Part shown: positions 52,000 to 64,000 of the stretch, piece by piece
Layout: every line of letters begins with the position of its first letter
How positions within the stretch are numbered: position 1 is the stretch's first letter
Assembly: GCA_029721435.1 (NCBI GenBank)
Contig: CM056576.1
Coordinates: forward strand, 122,501,166 to 122,565,165
Source: Gymnothorax reevesii
Lineage: Eukaryota > Chordata > Actinopteri > Anguilliformes > Muraenidae
Reading direction: 5' to 3'
DNA length: 64,000 nucleotides
Program-made: the position numbers and the translations under genes
Notes under the pieces: generated by a model
Told to the model about the DNA's origin: nothing
Database searches by the model: none
Seen by the model: only the letters and a program-made list of their open reading frames with translations

Positions 52000-52490
52000 C
52001 CATCTTAGAACACTTGAGCCATTCACGGCTCTGCCCACAGTCGATATTTGGGAGTGGGGAAACGAATAGGTCCTTATCCACCGCAGCTTTTTGTAGTTTG
52101 ACTGAAGCCGGCATGTACTTCTCGTAACAGCATAAATGAGATTTAACTGTACAAAAGAGGACCGAAAGCAAGAGAGCACGAAACTCCAACCTGCAGATCC
52201 CGAAACAACGAGAATCAAGCCATGTTCTGCAATCCTTGTTTTCCTTCCCTTCGCTGGGGCCATGAACACAATTGCCCACAGTAAAGGGCTGAGGAGTGTG
52301 GAAGTGTATGTCTTATCCATTATAGCTTTCAGTACTTTGACTGAAACCGATATGTATTTGTCAAAATAGCATGAGATTTAACACTAAAGAAAAGGACGCC
52401 AACAGGAGACCACAGAGCTACCACATGTGAACCCTGAAATATTGCACAACTAAAACAGACATGTCATGCTCTGCATGTACAGCAGGCCCA
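52000..52490. repeat. Diverged tandem duplication, about 240-bp unit
   Basis: Copy one (52000-52238) and copy two (52240-52490) share in order TGCCCACAGT, CTTATCCA, TTTGACTGAA(G/A)CCG, GCAT(A)A...GAGATTTAAC, AGGAC, and CATG(T)...CTGCA. The offset is about 240 bp. Confidence 0.7.
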
Positions 52491-53570
52491 TAAACAGAAG
52501 GACACAATGTGCCAGGGTAACAGCATAAGGCAAAGGAAAAAGCCCCACACTACATTTTACAATAATATCTATAGATGGATAAGACAACTCTTAATTTAAA
52601 ATTAAAGGGATGTTATTCACATTACAAGTGATATTCTGGGAAAAGAAGCATCACTGATATGAAAGTAGAATGTATTTTCTGTTGTTTAAAATAACAATAA
52701 ACAAAACAATTGAGAAGACTTCTTAAAAAGGCAAAATACTCTCTATAAATGCCTTTTTTCCCCCAAGCAAAACTACACAAACTTCACGGCAATACAGCTG
52801 GTGAAATTACAAACACACCCCAAAGGACTTTACCCCATGGACACCGGTTAAGGCGTCACAATTTCCCCATTTTCTCCTGGAATAGCATGTCAGCTAAAAA
52901 TATTGAACTAAAATATGAATCAGCATATCCATGTTCACACTGCAGCACATATTTTAAAATTTATGAAAAAGCACAATATATGCTCTACTAAGTTGAAGCA
53001 AAAAGTCATTAAATAAAGATCCGTAAAAGTCAAGATAACCACAGCTGAGAGGGACTCCACGCCTTCCATCCACCTACTCCTGTACCACAATCCCCCTCTC
53101 CAGCATAAAATAAGTCCCTAAGTGTGGTGATATGGCCCTCAGCCAATCTTGTCCATCTCCACTGATGAGCCTGTCTATTATCCATCAGACAAAAATCCAG
53201 TTTGGTGACCTCAGTAAAAATGTGCTGTCAACTCCTATGGCGGCCATAAGGCCGAGCCCCCATATTTACCCGAGCAGTCAGAGACAAGACATTGCCTCAG
53301 TTCAAATAAAATGAGATAAAGTGACACAGACCAAAAGAAAGCCTTCAAAGCACAGGGGCTCGCCCCATGCCGACCAGCAGCTGGAGTGTGTGTAAATAAC
53401 TGCACTTAGCTAGGCGGCCCGTAAAAGCAGAGCAATTGTAGCACCATAAAAGACCCGGAAGGGAGAAAAACGACAGTCGCAGCCTTGGCAGTCACTCCAC
53501 AAACACAGTCGTGTGTGACTTAGAGAGGGTGAAGCCCTTCGATATGTTTCTCCATTTTATTTACCCATGG

Positions 53571-53690
53571 ATATGACAACTTTTAATTCATATTCTGAAT
53601 CAAGTCAGTTGTTTACATTACAGCCAACATTCTGCGAAAAGCAACTTATCACAGCTATGAAAGTAGAAGCAATTGCTATGAAATAATACC
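53571..53690. repeat. Diverged copy of 52576-52685
   Basis: Both blocks carry GGATA(A/T)GACAACT(C/T)TTAATT, CACATTACA/TACATTACA, ATTCTG(G/C)GAAAAG and TATGAAAGTAGAA in the same order, about 1 kb apart. Confidence 0.65.
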
Positions 53691-56600
53691 TGCAAATGTT
53701 GGCTCTACTCCACGTTTAGAAAGCCTTTCCAGAAAAAACAGCAATGAGGCAAAGAGGAAGGGACACGTAGAGTAAAGTGAGGTCGTCATAGTTGTGGAAT
53801 TTCACGAAGAGATGCCAAATTATTCCAGAACAAATACGGAACGTCATTCTATGTAAGCAAGGATTGAGCTAAGAAAGAGTGGCAGAGATAATGCAGCTAT
53901 TGGCGAAAGAAAGGCCAGATCCATTCAGCAGTGCCCGCGGGCGATGTGCACAATATAGGTACGGGCACAGAAATTAAAATTAATCTCCGAAGTCTGAATA
54001 CACTCAGAGGTACAGAAACTGCCATGGCAACCCGAATACAAAAATATGCTGCAGAGCCTGGTAAACAATTTAGTCAGTTCGGTGGTTAGGAGGCCAAGAA
54101 GAAAGAGAGAAGAACAAAAACAGAAGGATCTATGACTGCGAAGCAAAGGCATTAGCCTTCTCACCAATGCCCCCAAAAAATGCAAATTTAACGAGACAAA
54201 ATGCAGAGGGATGTCAAGCACTAATTATTGAGTAGCAGACCGTGAGATGCATTGGTTAGATTCACCAACCACATTTTAAAACAGCATGTCAAGCAACCAC
54301 AGAGGAGTGCAAACTTGCCGGGAGGTTTCATGTAGCCGCAAATTTGAAACTGCATTAGAGACAGCTGCTGGCATTCCGACGAGGCGACCACACAGGACCG
54401 CGTTTCTGGAATGACCCTCACCTGAGGAAGCGTACATGTGAATGATCCTTTACCACCAAAAAACACAAGAGGCAGACCATATGAGAGACTGCCAGTGAGC
54501 ATAGGGGACAACTCAAACCAGACACTATGTTATTTTTCCAGCCATCTCTTGTTAGCCTCTCTCAGGATGTTCTGAAAGCATCAAGAATTCCAAAGAGGAA
54601 TCATGATAGGATGTAGCTCAGCAACTGCTGAATCATAATGGGCTGAAACAGAATGCTGTCAGATTACACTGAAAACAGGCTCAAAACCATTACATAGCAG
54701 TATTCAACAACACCAGCAAAAGTATTCCTCAATCCAAGGAGAAAGAATGGCTTTCATCAGCACCAGCAGCAGGAAATGGCCGCTTCCTCTATTGACTATG
54801 GATGTATGGAATGGAACACCGCCTATTAGTCTGTGACTCGCTGCTCACTTGACCCAAGTCCATGAAAGTGCTTTTATCTGGAAGTAAAAGTGCAGAACAG
54901 TTTTAAGTTGCTAGCACCCCCAGCGAAATGTGACAAAGATTTTGGCATTACTCCACAGGGTGAGACAAGAAGCATTCTGTAATCATGAAGAGGAATTTCT
55001 TTTTTTTTTTTTTTTCTTTTTGAAAGATGTGGAGCCATGAGAGACTGTTAAGTATGAATGCATCTGCTCACAGAGAACAGAGACTAGCAATACTTTGTTA
55101 CGTGAATTTTCACTGCTTTTGAGGGCAACAGGCCACTTAAGCACTCAAGTGCATGCATGTTTGAACATGTCCCACGACATGGACTCATGCTCATGCTTCT
55201 AGACATTACTCTCGTATCCAAAACATCAGGGAGGTCAGATCATATCTATGACCATGGAGAAAAAAAAAAAAAAAAAACAGCATAGACTCTCCCATTTGTG
55301 CACCAGATACATAAAGGTGTGCTCTAACAGATGTGAGGTCTTTTCTGCGTGACACAAAGCGAAACTGTGACAAATGCAGTGGCTCTGTTTATGTTTGAAC
55401 TTTTTACTGTGCACGTGTTCACACTTGCAACTGTAAAAGCTCAGGCATGGGTGCTTGTGCACACATATGTGTGAGAAAGTGCTGCTAGTCCAACAAGACA
55501 ATTCGCATACCACTGCATAAGAGGAAATGGGGGGGGGGGGGTGGAGTGGTAAGACAAAAGCTCCGTAGGAAAGAATTCAGTCAAAAGCTGTTGAGTGTCA
55601 TTCTCATCACAGGCTTCTGATCTTTGCCGATTCTGCATCAGTACCTGGAGCCGCACTACCACACTTCGATGGCAATCAGTCTGTCTCCACTCGGTGGCAG
55701 AACATAAAAGAGCGTCCTGATAAGACTCAGGGACAGATAAGCAGGCAAGTGGGCTGCAAATATATCTATGCTCAGTGTGGGCATGTACGAGTTTGAGAGA
55801 ATGCTCTTTGGCTTCCATGCTGCTACAGTCCCACGCATTATGACTTCCAGCCCGCTTGTAGCATTACACTTTCCAGACAGAATGCACCACCATCACACCC
55901 ACTTAATGACCATTATGAGAGATTGTTACTGTTCAAGCCGCTGGCGAAATGCAATGTGTCACACCACAGTATTGCGGAAGCAACCTACTGTGGAGATGCG
56001 TCCACAATGAAATAATAATAAGTCCTTTGTTCCATTGAGCTGACTGACAAATTTGCATCTTGGGCAGAGGTTGAGAAGCAATGAGAATTTCAGTTCTGCT
56101 CAATGTGCGACATAAATTTCAGCAGGGGATCAAAGCATCAAGGGGATCAAGTTCTGTAAGGAAAATTACTGAGTATAGATAAACAAATTCCCTTCATATT
56201 TAGTTAGTATAAAATACTATGTCTCATAAAGTTCAAAGAAATTTCATTAAGTTCTATCAGAAAACTGAACTTGCAGTTATCACACATAATTGCGTTACCG
56301 CAAGACTGCATCATCTGTTTTCATTTCACGGTAAGATTACTCTTAATTGAACAGGGGGTAGCAGGGTTCTGAGTGTTTATCAGTCCCCTTGTTTTTGAAT
56401 CTCATACTGGAGCAGATTTTCTGCTGTCTGCTTTATGAATGGCAGATGTTAGAGAGCCAGAGTGAACACAGTCGCCAGAAAATAATGGCTTCACTGTAAA
56501 TGGGACTGTGGCGGACCAGCTTCAAATGAAGGAACTGCTAAAAAACACAGCATTGCAGAGGGTACATTCCTCACACAGTAGCTGTTTACTACTCCCACTC

Positions 56601-57725
56601 CTAAATGGGAGCGAGTCACAGTAAAGCCTCGACTGCAGTGAGGCAGGATCTCCAAAACAGAGGGCGAAGTCTGCTTTATGGTCACCATTTGTTTGTCAAG
56701 AGCAGGACTGAGAGGCTATCTAAGAAAACCCAACTGATAAAACATTCTGCCCTCCATTACTCACTTTGATTCTCAGCCAAGAGAGCTGGTCGGATGCGTC
56801 AGTTTACGGAGGTGATTAGAGGAAGGCAGACTGCAGGAGAGATTAAACTCCATGCAATCCTGTCTTGTTTGTTCTACACATATCTGCTAATCGTCTTCAA
56901 AAGTATGATAATAAGTGCTGGCCAACACTGTTTGTCTCTGTAGTTACACAGGGGGGAAAAAAACACAGCCTTGAATCACATTTGTGTTCCTTCACACCCC
57001 AGCAGTGTGCACAGGGTGAATACCTCTCAATGCCTCATATAAGTAACATTAACATTTCCTTTTGAAGTCCCATACTTATGAGGCATTTACCAGGTACATA
57101 TACGGGAAATATCAAATTATTAGATTTTTACCAATGGTATAAAACACCGCCTGTTTTGCCAATCAATTCAAGCAACTATGCTGCCGTTTTTACTCCTTAT
57201 TACTCCTGTCAAAAACGGTCAAAAGATATGCCTGAGGGACTTGCCATAGTGACATATTATTCCTTTGATTTGGCAGACTCCACTGATATGATGGGAGAGG
57301 CCAATCATCAATACCTACACCGAACAAAAAGACCTTTTAAGGTAAAGCCAGATTTCATTTCGTGCCAGATACAAAACATTTATTTGATTGCTAAAACTAT
57401 AAGGTAGGTACGCCTCCATAGGCCTGTCAGCTAATGTTAATTGGCGCTCATCTCCCTCCTTCAGTAGTACTAGACTGTAGGGATACCACCATATTTGCCT
57501 GTTTGAAAACTTCCTCAAAGAAAAGTGATTAGCTTCTTCTTGCCATAAAAGGCAAGCTTTACAGTATATCAGGACTTGCCCTAAATAGTCCCTCTGACTA
57601 GCCCATCGTTGGTGAATACAGAGAGAATGGATTAAGATTAAATGTCGACAGAGTGGACTAGCTCAGTTAATTCAATGGCATCTAGAAATTTCTTGCTAAA
57701 CTTTGAGTAAATAAAACTAATTTTT

Positions 57726-58229
57726 AACTAGAGGCACTCTGAGAGTGTAAATCTCCACCAAGGCAGCATAGTTGGAATCTTGCTGAAAGAACATTGCTCA
57801 AAAAAAATTTAAGGTATCTGCAACATAGGATTTCAATATGGCTGCCGTGGCGGCCATAGTCTTTGACCGATCACGGTCAAAATCAATAGGGTCCATCCCT
57901 AATTTAATAGCACATCCATCCACAAAATTTCAAAGATATCCGTTCATTACTTTTTATTACCTCCGCCAGGAGGTTATGTTTTTGCTTCCGTTTGTATATT
58001 TATTCATTTGTTTGTCTGTCTTTCAGCAGAAAAATCTCAAAATCAGAAATTATCCCAAAAATGGCTGCATAGGTTTTAACCAAATTTTTCAGGATGTTAG
58101 AATAGCACAAGAGGAACAAGTGATTAAATTTTGGCATATCTAGGCCAAAATTTCAGCTGAGATCTAGACCAAAGTTCAAATCCAGCTATGCTGGCGGAGG
58201 TGTGGGCTCTCGCGAGTCCAGCTCAAGTT
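57726..58229. mobile_element. TIR repeat with CTCCGCCA termini
   Basis: The left end AACTAGAGGCACTCTGAGAG and the right end read inward, AACTTGAGCTGGACTCGCGA, continue into CTCCACCA and CTCCGCCA, forming roughly 40-bp imperfect inverted repeats. Internal CCTCCGCCAGGAGGTTATG and GTTTGTTTGTCTGTC are familiar parts of a repeat widespread in fish and other marine animals. No coding capacity; class not assigned. Confidence 0.6.
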
Positions 58230-58309
58230 ACCTTATACAAAAGCAGGCAGAAAGACAACCCAATGCTGGCAAAAACAACCTCCTTGGCGAAGGTAACCAG
58301 AAAAATACT

Positions 58310-58960
58310 GTCGGTGGAAAAGATTCCCATTAAATCTGTTTGAAAGTGTTATGGCATTTTTGGAAATGGTAAAGTTTGGCCAGGTGGTGGTGCAACAGGA
58401 AAGGTCATGGGGTCACCAACATCACCTCTACACACCAGAAAAAATAAAATAACGTTTAACAGGATTCAAAACTGAGTTCTTGCATTTGGAAATTTTAAAT
58501 TTGGCCGAGTAGTGGCACTACAGGAGACATTAAAGAGCCACCACAATTTATAGCTTCCTCCTCTATACTTCAGGAATGTTGAAAGCAGATTTGATATGAT
58601 TTCCATTAAAGCTGGTTTGAGTTATTGAAATGTATAAAAATCAAAAGCTTGGCATGGAGGCGGCGCTACCGAGAAGGTTATACGGTGACCAACATGAATA
58701 CCAGCCCTTCTTTCAACACCAGAAATGATCACAAGAATCGTGGCAGGATTCACATAAAATATGCTGGAAGTTATTCCAAATGGATGTGTGAAGTTTGACC
58801 TGTTGGTGCTACAGGAAAGATAGTGGGGCCACACTAAACAAAAGAAGGTCCGTCCAAATACACCAGGAATAATCAGAGGAAGTTTCATGCGATTCCTATA
58901 AAAGCGTTTTAGCTATCACACTAACGAAGAATATTAGCGGTGGCAGCTGCATCCAAGGTG
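58310..58960. repeat. Diverged tandem array, about 140-bp unit, four to five copies
   Basis: The landmark (G/A)TTTGGCC...GGTGGTG(G)C(A/G)CTACAGGAAAG recurs near 58372, 58500, 58648 and 58793, with a partial copy near 58930. CACCAGAAATGATCA-like and GGATTCA(T)A segments lie between. It directly follows the TIR repeat at 57726-58229. Confidence 0.75.
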
Positions 58961-61900
58961 AATCCAAATAATTATAATGTCACACATTATAAGGAAGAGG
59001 GTGCTGTAAATCAGTCAGCAAAAGTCATAATGTAGACTCTAGAGGAGTGAGCATTTTAGTTTGAAGACATTATGAAATAACAGGATGAGCTAGCTATATC
59101 TAGGCCAAACATCCCTCCAGTTTCATCAGTACTTTGCCGGCCTTCAGTCAAGCCCTTCACAAAATCTTTCAGCATTCAAATAATCAGATAAATGCTTTCT
59201 TGGTCGAGTTGTACCATAGCACTGTCAATGTAAACAAATTCCTCCTACACCTGTCAAATTGATCTTTTCATTCACAATATAAATGTGCCTTTAATGCAAT
59301 AAAAGCACTTTTGCATTCAACGGCATGCTATCATCCTTACTGTTGATTTATTTAAGAAACAGTACCGTACCTACAGTAGTAATCTATTATTTTTGAGACA
59401 GCTGGGTCAATAGCAGGTCACCGGCGACACCATCCAGAAGGAATGTTTTGAAAGAGATCAATCAACAGTTACCTGGTGAATCCCAACTACCAAAGACTGT
59501 GGACGAAAGCATTACCAAAATATTGCAGTGTGACATTAAAACAGAAAAGCGGCTTAAGTTAAGGGAAGCATAAACTAGCTAGGATCATAACACTGAATGA
59601 AAAACGATCAGAAAATCTTCAGCATTAATGGACCAATTTAACTCCGTCATTGCCTTGCCTCACCTCTCCAGTTTGTTGCATGCCAGACCGCAGTGAGGTC
59701 AATCCTGAAATAGGAGATATAAGCCCTGATTCACTATGGGCCCCTTTCTAACCAGCTGGGAGACCTATTACACTTTCAGACTAAGCATCTAATCTCGTGT
59801 AAATGCGCCACAATATAATTCAGCCACTGATCTGAAAACAGTATTCACCTCAGTCTTATTTCACTGTCTGCCGCCTAATGTTTTTATCAGATATTTCAGT
59901 CAGTGCAGAATGGTGGCTTCGTTGTTTTTGTTTTTCTGGTTTGCCGGGAGGTAAGCCGTTCACTCAGGCAAACCTACAGGCAGCGGATTCTGGAATCTCC
60001 ATCAACGTTCGTTTCAGCCGCAGCTGAGGTCACTGTTTTTGTCATTGTTCATGGTCCGCCCTGTCCCAGACACAAACACATCAAAAATACAACTGCCTGA
60101 TGATGCTATAGATTTAAAAAAAAAAAAAAAAGACTCCTGGCATATGCTAAGAATGTATCACGGTAATATTTTGAAGTCTGTCTGTACTGCATTAGGCTGT
60201 ATTAAAGCATGGCATGAGAACAAAAACCAGGACATGAAGTTGCAATATGCTACAAAACCTAATTCAAGATTAACTCGGTCCAATATGCGGTCCAAATGCC
60301 AGTGAAGCCAGTCAAAATTTTGAATGGTTAAACACATAAGTACCAGTCCTTTAAATGTTCGATGGGAGTGAGCAGCAATATTCCAAATTTTTATCCCTTT
60401 TAACAGCCTATACACAAGAGGACCTTCCTTCTAAGGTGAATGGAAGAGTTTAGCACAGTCAGATGTTAAGGTCCATTGACTTATTCTATGATTAATAGAA
60501 CAAATGTTTATGAAGTGTAAAATGGTGAATTTTTCAGGTTGCAGAAGTGCTGAACTTGCTATTTCTTTGACTGAATTACCAAAGTTAGCAACAGAAACCT
60601 AATTGAGGAAAAAGTCTGTATTTCATGGACAGAAATCCTATGTATTACCTTATTATGAAAGAGATATAATAGTGCAGGTTTTCTTGGTTCATCCCATTAA
60701 TTATAAGCTCATTCCAAGCATGTGGAAATCATTATTTTCCACACTATCAAAACGTATCTAAAAGTTTATACAGGTATTACTACTATGTAGTATACAAAAA
60801 GGTTTCACATCAGACTTATGCCTAGCTGTGAGTGCGCACGTCATTGACATTGAAATTTGTTTATTGCCTCCAAATCGGCAATGCTCCTGTATTTTCTGTC
60901 TATTTTTCATTGATGATTCATTGATAAATGTTCAAAATGTTCAGTTGAATAAATCTGGAGCTTAAATTACTGTAGAAGCTCCCCTGAAACCATCTCTTCA
61001 TAATCTGCGATACAAAACACAGATCATTTCTCCTTCTAAAAGGTAACCAATCTGCTCTTTTTTTGACATAATAGACATGGCCAAAACAAACGGGAATAAA
61101 TAAACGTTTTCTCTGAGCATTTGTGCAATCCGCTGAATACTGAATGTGAAAATAGTTTTTGCGACCCACAAAAACCCCCCTCGCCATTTGAAATACCTCA
61201 TTAATATTCATGAGCATGCAAAAACAGATGTGCACAATGAATGCAGAAATTAAGGGAAGTTGGCTAACAGCAAAATGCCGCAGCCAAAGAAATATCTGAC
61301 TTACTCGGTTTGTAAAAGTGCTAGAAAAGGCCAGGAAGAAGATCGATTGAAGACCAGGATAAATATAAAAGGCCAAAGTGATCAATGTTTTAAGTTTTAA
61401 AGCCTGGTTTGGAGGTATTTTCGATGAAGATGTGGCTAAACTTCTGCTGAATATGCAAGTAAACTTAATGCCTGGAGCAAAATGCCCGATTTCCCCATTT
61501 CCTAGCACTTTCAGATCGTTAATGTACTTTAAATTGTCCCATATTTGTAACAAGACATATTTATAGCAATTTATTCCTAATGCATAAAAGTAATTTATTT
61601 ACTTCAAATCTGATGACTGATCTCATGTGACTTTTCATGCAAATCGCTCATGCATATTAAGTAGTAGGCATGTCGAAATGGCCGCGGTCCAACAGCCACA
61701 ATGGCTGAATGTAACTGTCGAGTGATTGCTTTCCTTCGAAATTTATCCTTGTTAGGGGTGGAGGACGACATTAAAACTTACAGACAAATCTTTTTATTGG
61801 AACAGCCTGGCAAATTATGCGAAAAAAGTTGAGGATAAGGAACGAACTGGTAACCTTTCAGCTTTTACTCAGAATTAATTTTATTCGAACTACAAACAAC

Positions 61901-64000
61901 ATATTAGCAATTGCATGTTAGCAAGAACAATATAAAAATTATCCTCAGTGAAAGTCTCAAGACACAACCAAATCAAAACATGAGCATTAAAAACTAATTG
62001 TGACATTTAACGCCATGATTTTTTGTTGAAGTTCCTGTGCCACCATTTGCAGAAATGAAGAAAAACACATATAACATTGGTCTTTTGCACACGATACTGG
62101 AACACTGGTGTTCACTGGCAGTTGACAGTTTTCCCCACTTCCCGATACTGTATGTGTTTCTTGGCAGAGACGAGGGAAAATACACAACGGGAGTGGTTCA
62201 GAACATCCCAGCGGGATCAATTATTATTGCTTGCAGGGCGTGACATACTCCACAAGTTAGGGCCGTGGCAAGAACCCTGCTTGAACATGCTGAATATAAT
62301 AAACATTCATTTTACACGGACTGTCATACAAATGAGATAAATGAGCAGTGGGTCTAGTTCCAGTAACTGAAGATAGGGGCTGTGTTTTATTTCTATGTTT
62401 ATTTACATTTCACTATACATTCAATTGGAGGAGAACATGAACTTAATGAACTATAATGCTGATGAAAATTCCCGCACTGAGAATTACATCCATTAACAAA
62501 AAGATGACAGATTGCAAAACAGACAAGTAGAACTTGCGAAATTGGTGAAACGTCAGTCAAAATCCATAATTATAGCTTGATTGTACTTGCACTCAGACAG
62601 TTTCCATCTCGCCGCGTGCTATCAGCAAAGACAACGGTGAATTGCTGCTTTGACTGACTGAGGAGACTCTCTCTGGCACGACCTGTTTGACATTTAGCTC
62701 ACATCTCATGGACGAAGTACGCAGTTGAATTTAAATGATTTTTGTAGATGACCAAATTAACCCACATACAGCTACAGGCTTACTGGCAATTCAACAGTGT
62801 CCCAGCGCTGGTAATAAATGATCATGGAAAATGTAAACCAACTGGCAGAAAACTGAATTTCAGCACTGTGCCCAATGGCGAGTAGCAGGTGGGGACAACA
62901 GTGTCCAGCTACACAGAGCTAGTATGCAGGTCAGCTGGAATGAGATTCTCTCACACATTGCCCCGAACTGCACAGTCTGATTATCGTGACATTGAAGAAG
63001 GTTCCTGAGAGTGAAAGATCAGCCCCTTCCCACTTAAGACCTTAAGAGTTCTGCATTATTGAGATAACAGCAGCATGTGACAGTGTATGGAAGGTGGGAG
63101 TGGATCAATGATTGGCCAATCCATGTCCCCAGATGACCCCATCAGAATAATTTGGAAACTTCAATAATAAAGGTGCAAAATTTTAACTTGTAATAACTAT
63201 TACTTTTGCAGATATTTGACTTGATAATTGGGCCTCAGGGCCCCTTTATAGCCATCGCAAAACCAAATGTGCATATTTGGCAAGTTGGAGCCTATCAATC
63301 AGTAAAAGACCTTCCATGGAGGTTAAGTCAATCAAAGTGGCCACATTTTCTCTCTTTTTTTGGGCAATTTCAGCCAAAATTCTTTTTTAGGAAGCAACAG
63401 GTGTGTAAAAAAAAAAACCAAAAAAAAAAAACCAAGCACTACTTATTGAATCTAATGTCAAAATCTGGAAAAAAAATAGGAAAAAATGAATTCACTTTGC
63501 CAGATTCAACCTCCTAGACAGCTCAATCACTGATTTACAGGCTACTAACCCTGGCAAAAATCCAAATTTTCACTTGTGACTGCTAGAGGGGTGACTCCAA
63601 CCCATTTTTGAAGGTACTATATCTGCGAAACTAATAAGAATCAAATTTTAAAAAATGTAGCTTGTTTGCCATTCTCCTAGAGATGAAAAAAAAATTAAAT
63701 GATTGTGAGAGGGGTTCTCCAAGGGAAGTTCTGTAAATCTAGGTGATTTCAGATTTAATGACACAAAAGTAAAAGGCCATTCCAAAGAATATTTATAAAT
63801 GATTCACAGTAGCCTACCACCAGTAATTAGAGTAATCATGAAGCCAATATACCATTGTTATTCCTTAGTGGTATCATACTAATTATTCCACGAGGTTGTC
63901 CAGTCATTTCCCTATCTACAGTTGTCCTGTCCATGCTTTAACACCACCCATGTTCACTGACAAAAGGATCTTCGTGCTCACTCATTTTTTACGCTATTCG
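58961..64000 (-). other. tgfbr3: Upstream tgfbr3 intron, distal part
   Basis: AT-rich sequence with no exon recognised. A minus-strand open frame of 211 codons at 60918-61553 has no recognisable family. Octamer-like motifs cluster at 61190-61660. Poly(A) tracts lie at about 60114-60131 and 63409-63431. Confidence 0.6.
61190..61660. promoter_or_regulatory. Candidate enhancer-like stretch with POU/octamer motifs
   Basis: It contains CATTAATATTCATGAGCATGCAAA near 61198-61221 (given here as adjoining TTAAT, ATTCATGAG and ATGCAAA motifs), a perfect octamer ATGCAAAT at 61637-61644 and ATGCATATTA at 61650-61659. The sequence looks unique and free of repeats. Regulatory function is inferred from motifs only. 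Confidence 0.2.

Larger units (their letters stand above)
50595..57725 (-). other. tgfbr3: Upstream tgfbr3 intron, proximal part
   Basis: This follows from the gene structure: the preceding coding exon is not seen, so the sequence is intronic. It contains two pairs of diverged duplicated blocks at 52000-52490 and 52576-52685 / 53571-53690, poly(T) at about 54999-55013, poly(A) at 55260-55277 and a G run near 55529. No exon, RNA gene or other gene recognised. Confidence 0.7.

Noticed and set aside
57078..57407. 109-codon plus-strand open frame
   Set aside because: No domain, no splice context and no resemblance to a known protein; considered chance in intronic DNA.
60918..61553. 211-codon minus-strand open frame, the longest in the window
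   Set aside because: It lies in AT-rich intronic sequence, has no recognisable domain, and shows no splice or start context. Such a length can arise by chance in 64 kb.
62097..62113. Steroid-receptor-like palindrome GAACACTGGTGTTC
   Set aside because: The half-sites are separated by four bases rather than the required three.

Overview
The window is vertebrate nuclear DNA, almost certainly from a ray-finned (teleost) fish. It is intron-rich and AT-rich, with canonical GT/AG splice sites and no compact operon-like organisation. It carries repeat types common in fish: hAT and fold-back MITEs, an L2-like LINE 3' end with an (ATT)n tail, the 'GTCAGCTGGGATAGGCTCCAG' style retroelement tail, and GGAC/CGGA-rich intronic repeats. 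The species cannot be named from sequence alone.

The window holds one clearly supported gene: tgfbr3 (betaglycan, TGF-beta receptor type III) on the minus strand. Fourteen consecutive exons were read by hand between 50594 and 12064. Their splice phases join without a break (138+184+163+148+190+242+156+144+189+297+127+51+105+119 = 2253 bp, 750 codons plus stop). They cover most of the orphan domain, the proline/glycine hinge, the zona pellucida (ZP) domain with its glycosaminoglycan-attachment loop, the juxtamembrane segment, the transmembrane helix and the short conserved cytoplasmic tail ending in Ser-Thr-Ala. The signal peptide and first orphan-domain exons were not found and must lie beyond 64000. 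A long 3' UTR probably runs from 12063 to a poly(A) signal at 8425-8430.

Layout: 1-8400 is downstream intergenic DNA with a nuclear-receptor-half-site-rich tandem repeat (1-540), a retroelement tail (808-928) and an unidentified degenerate ORF cluster (6446-7286). 8405-12063 is the putative 3' UTR. 12064-50594 is the exon/intron body. 50595-64000 is the inner part of a large 5' intron containing duplicated blocks, a TIR element, a tandem repeat array and a POU-motif-rich stretch.

Mobile elements sit in the introns: a 1317-bp hAT element with a perfect 8-bp target duplication only 40 bp from a splice donor (17407-18723), a TTAA-flanked element containing a 137-bp near-perfect palindrome (25633-26696), a hAT-type fold-back MITE (28745-28947), a CpG-rich TIR element (about 31408-32143), and an L2-like LINE end interrupted by another MITE (37370-38070). 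Notable tandem repeats are a roughly 1-kb, 40-bp-unit minisatellite (35596-36641) and a (CTG)13(CTA)46 tract (49959-50135), which the betaglycan pre-mRNA would carry as (UAG)46(CAG)13. No novel coding system was found; the points of interest are repeat architecture and possible regulatory consequences inside tgfbr3.
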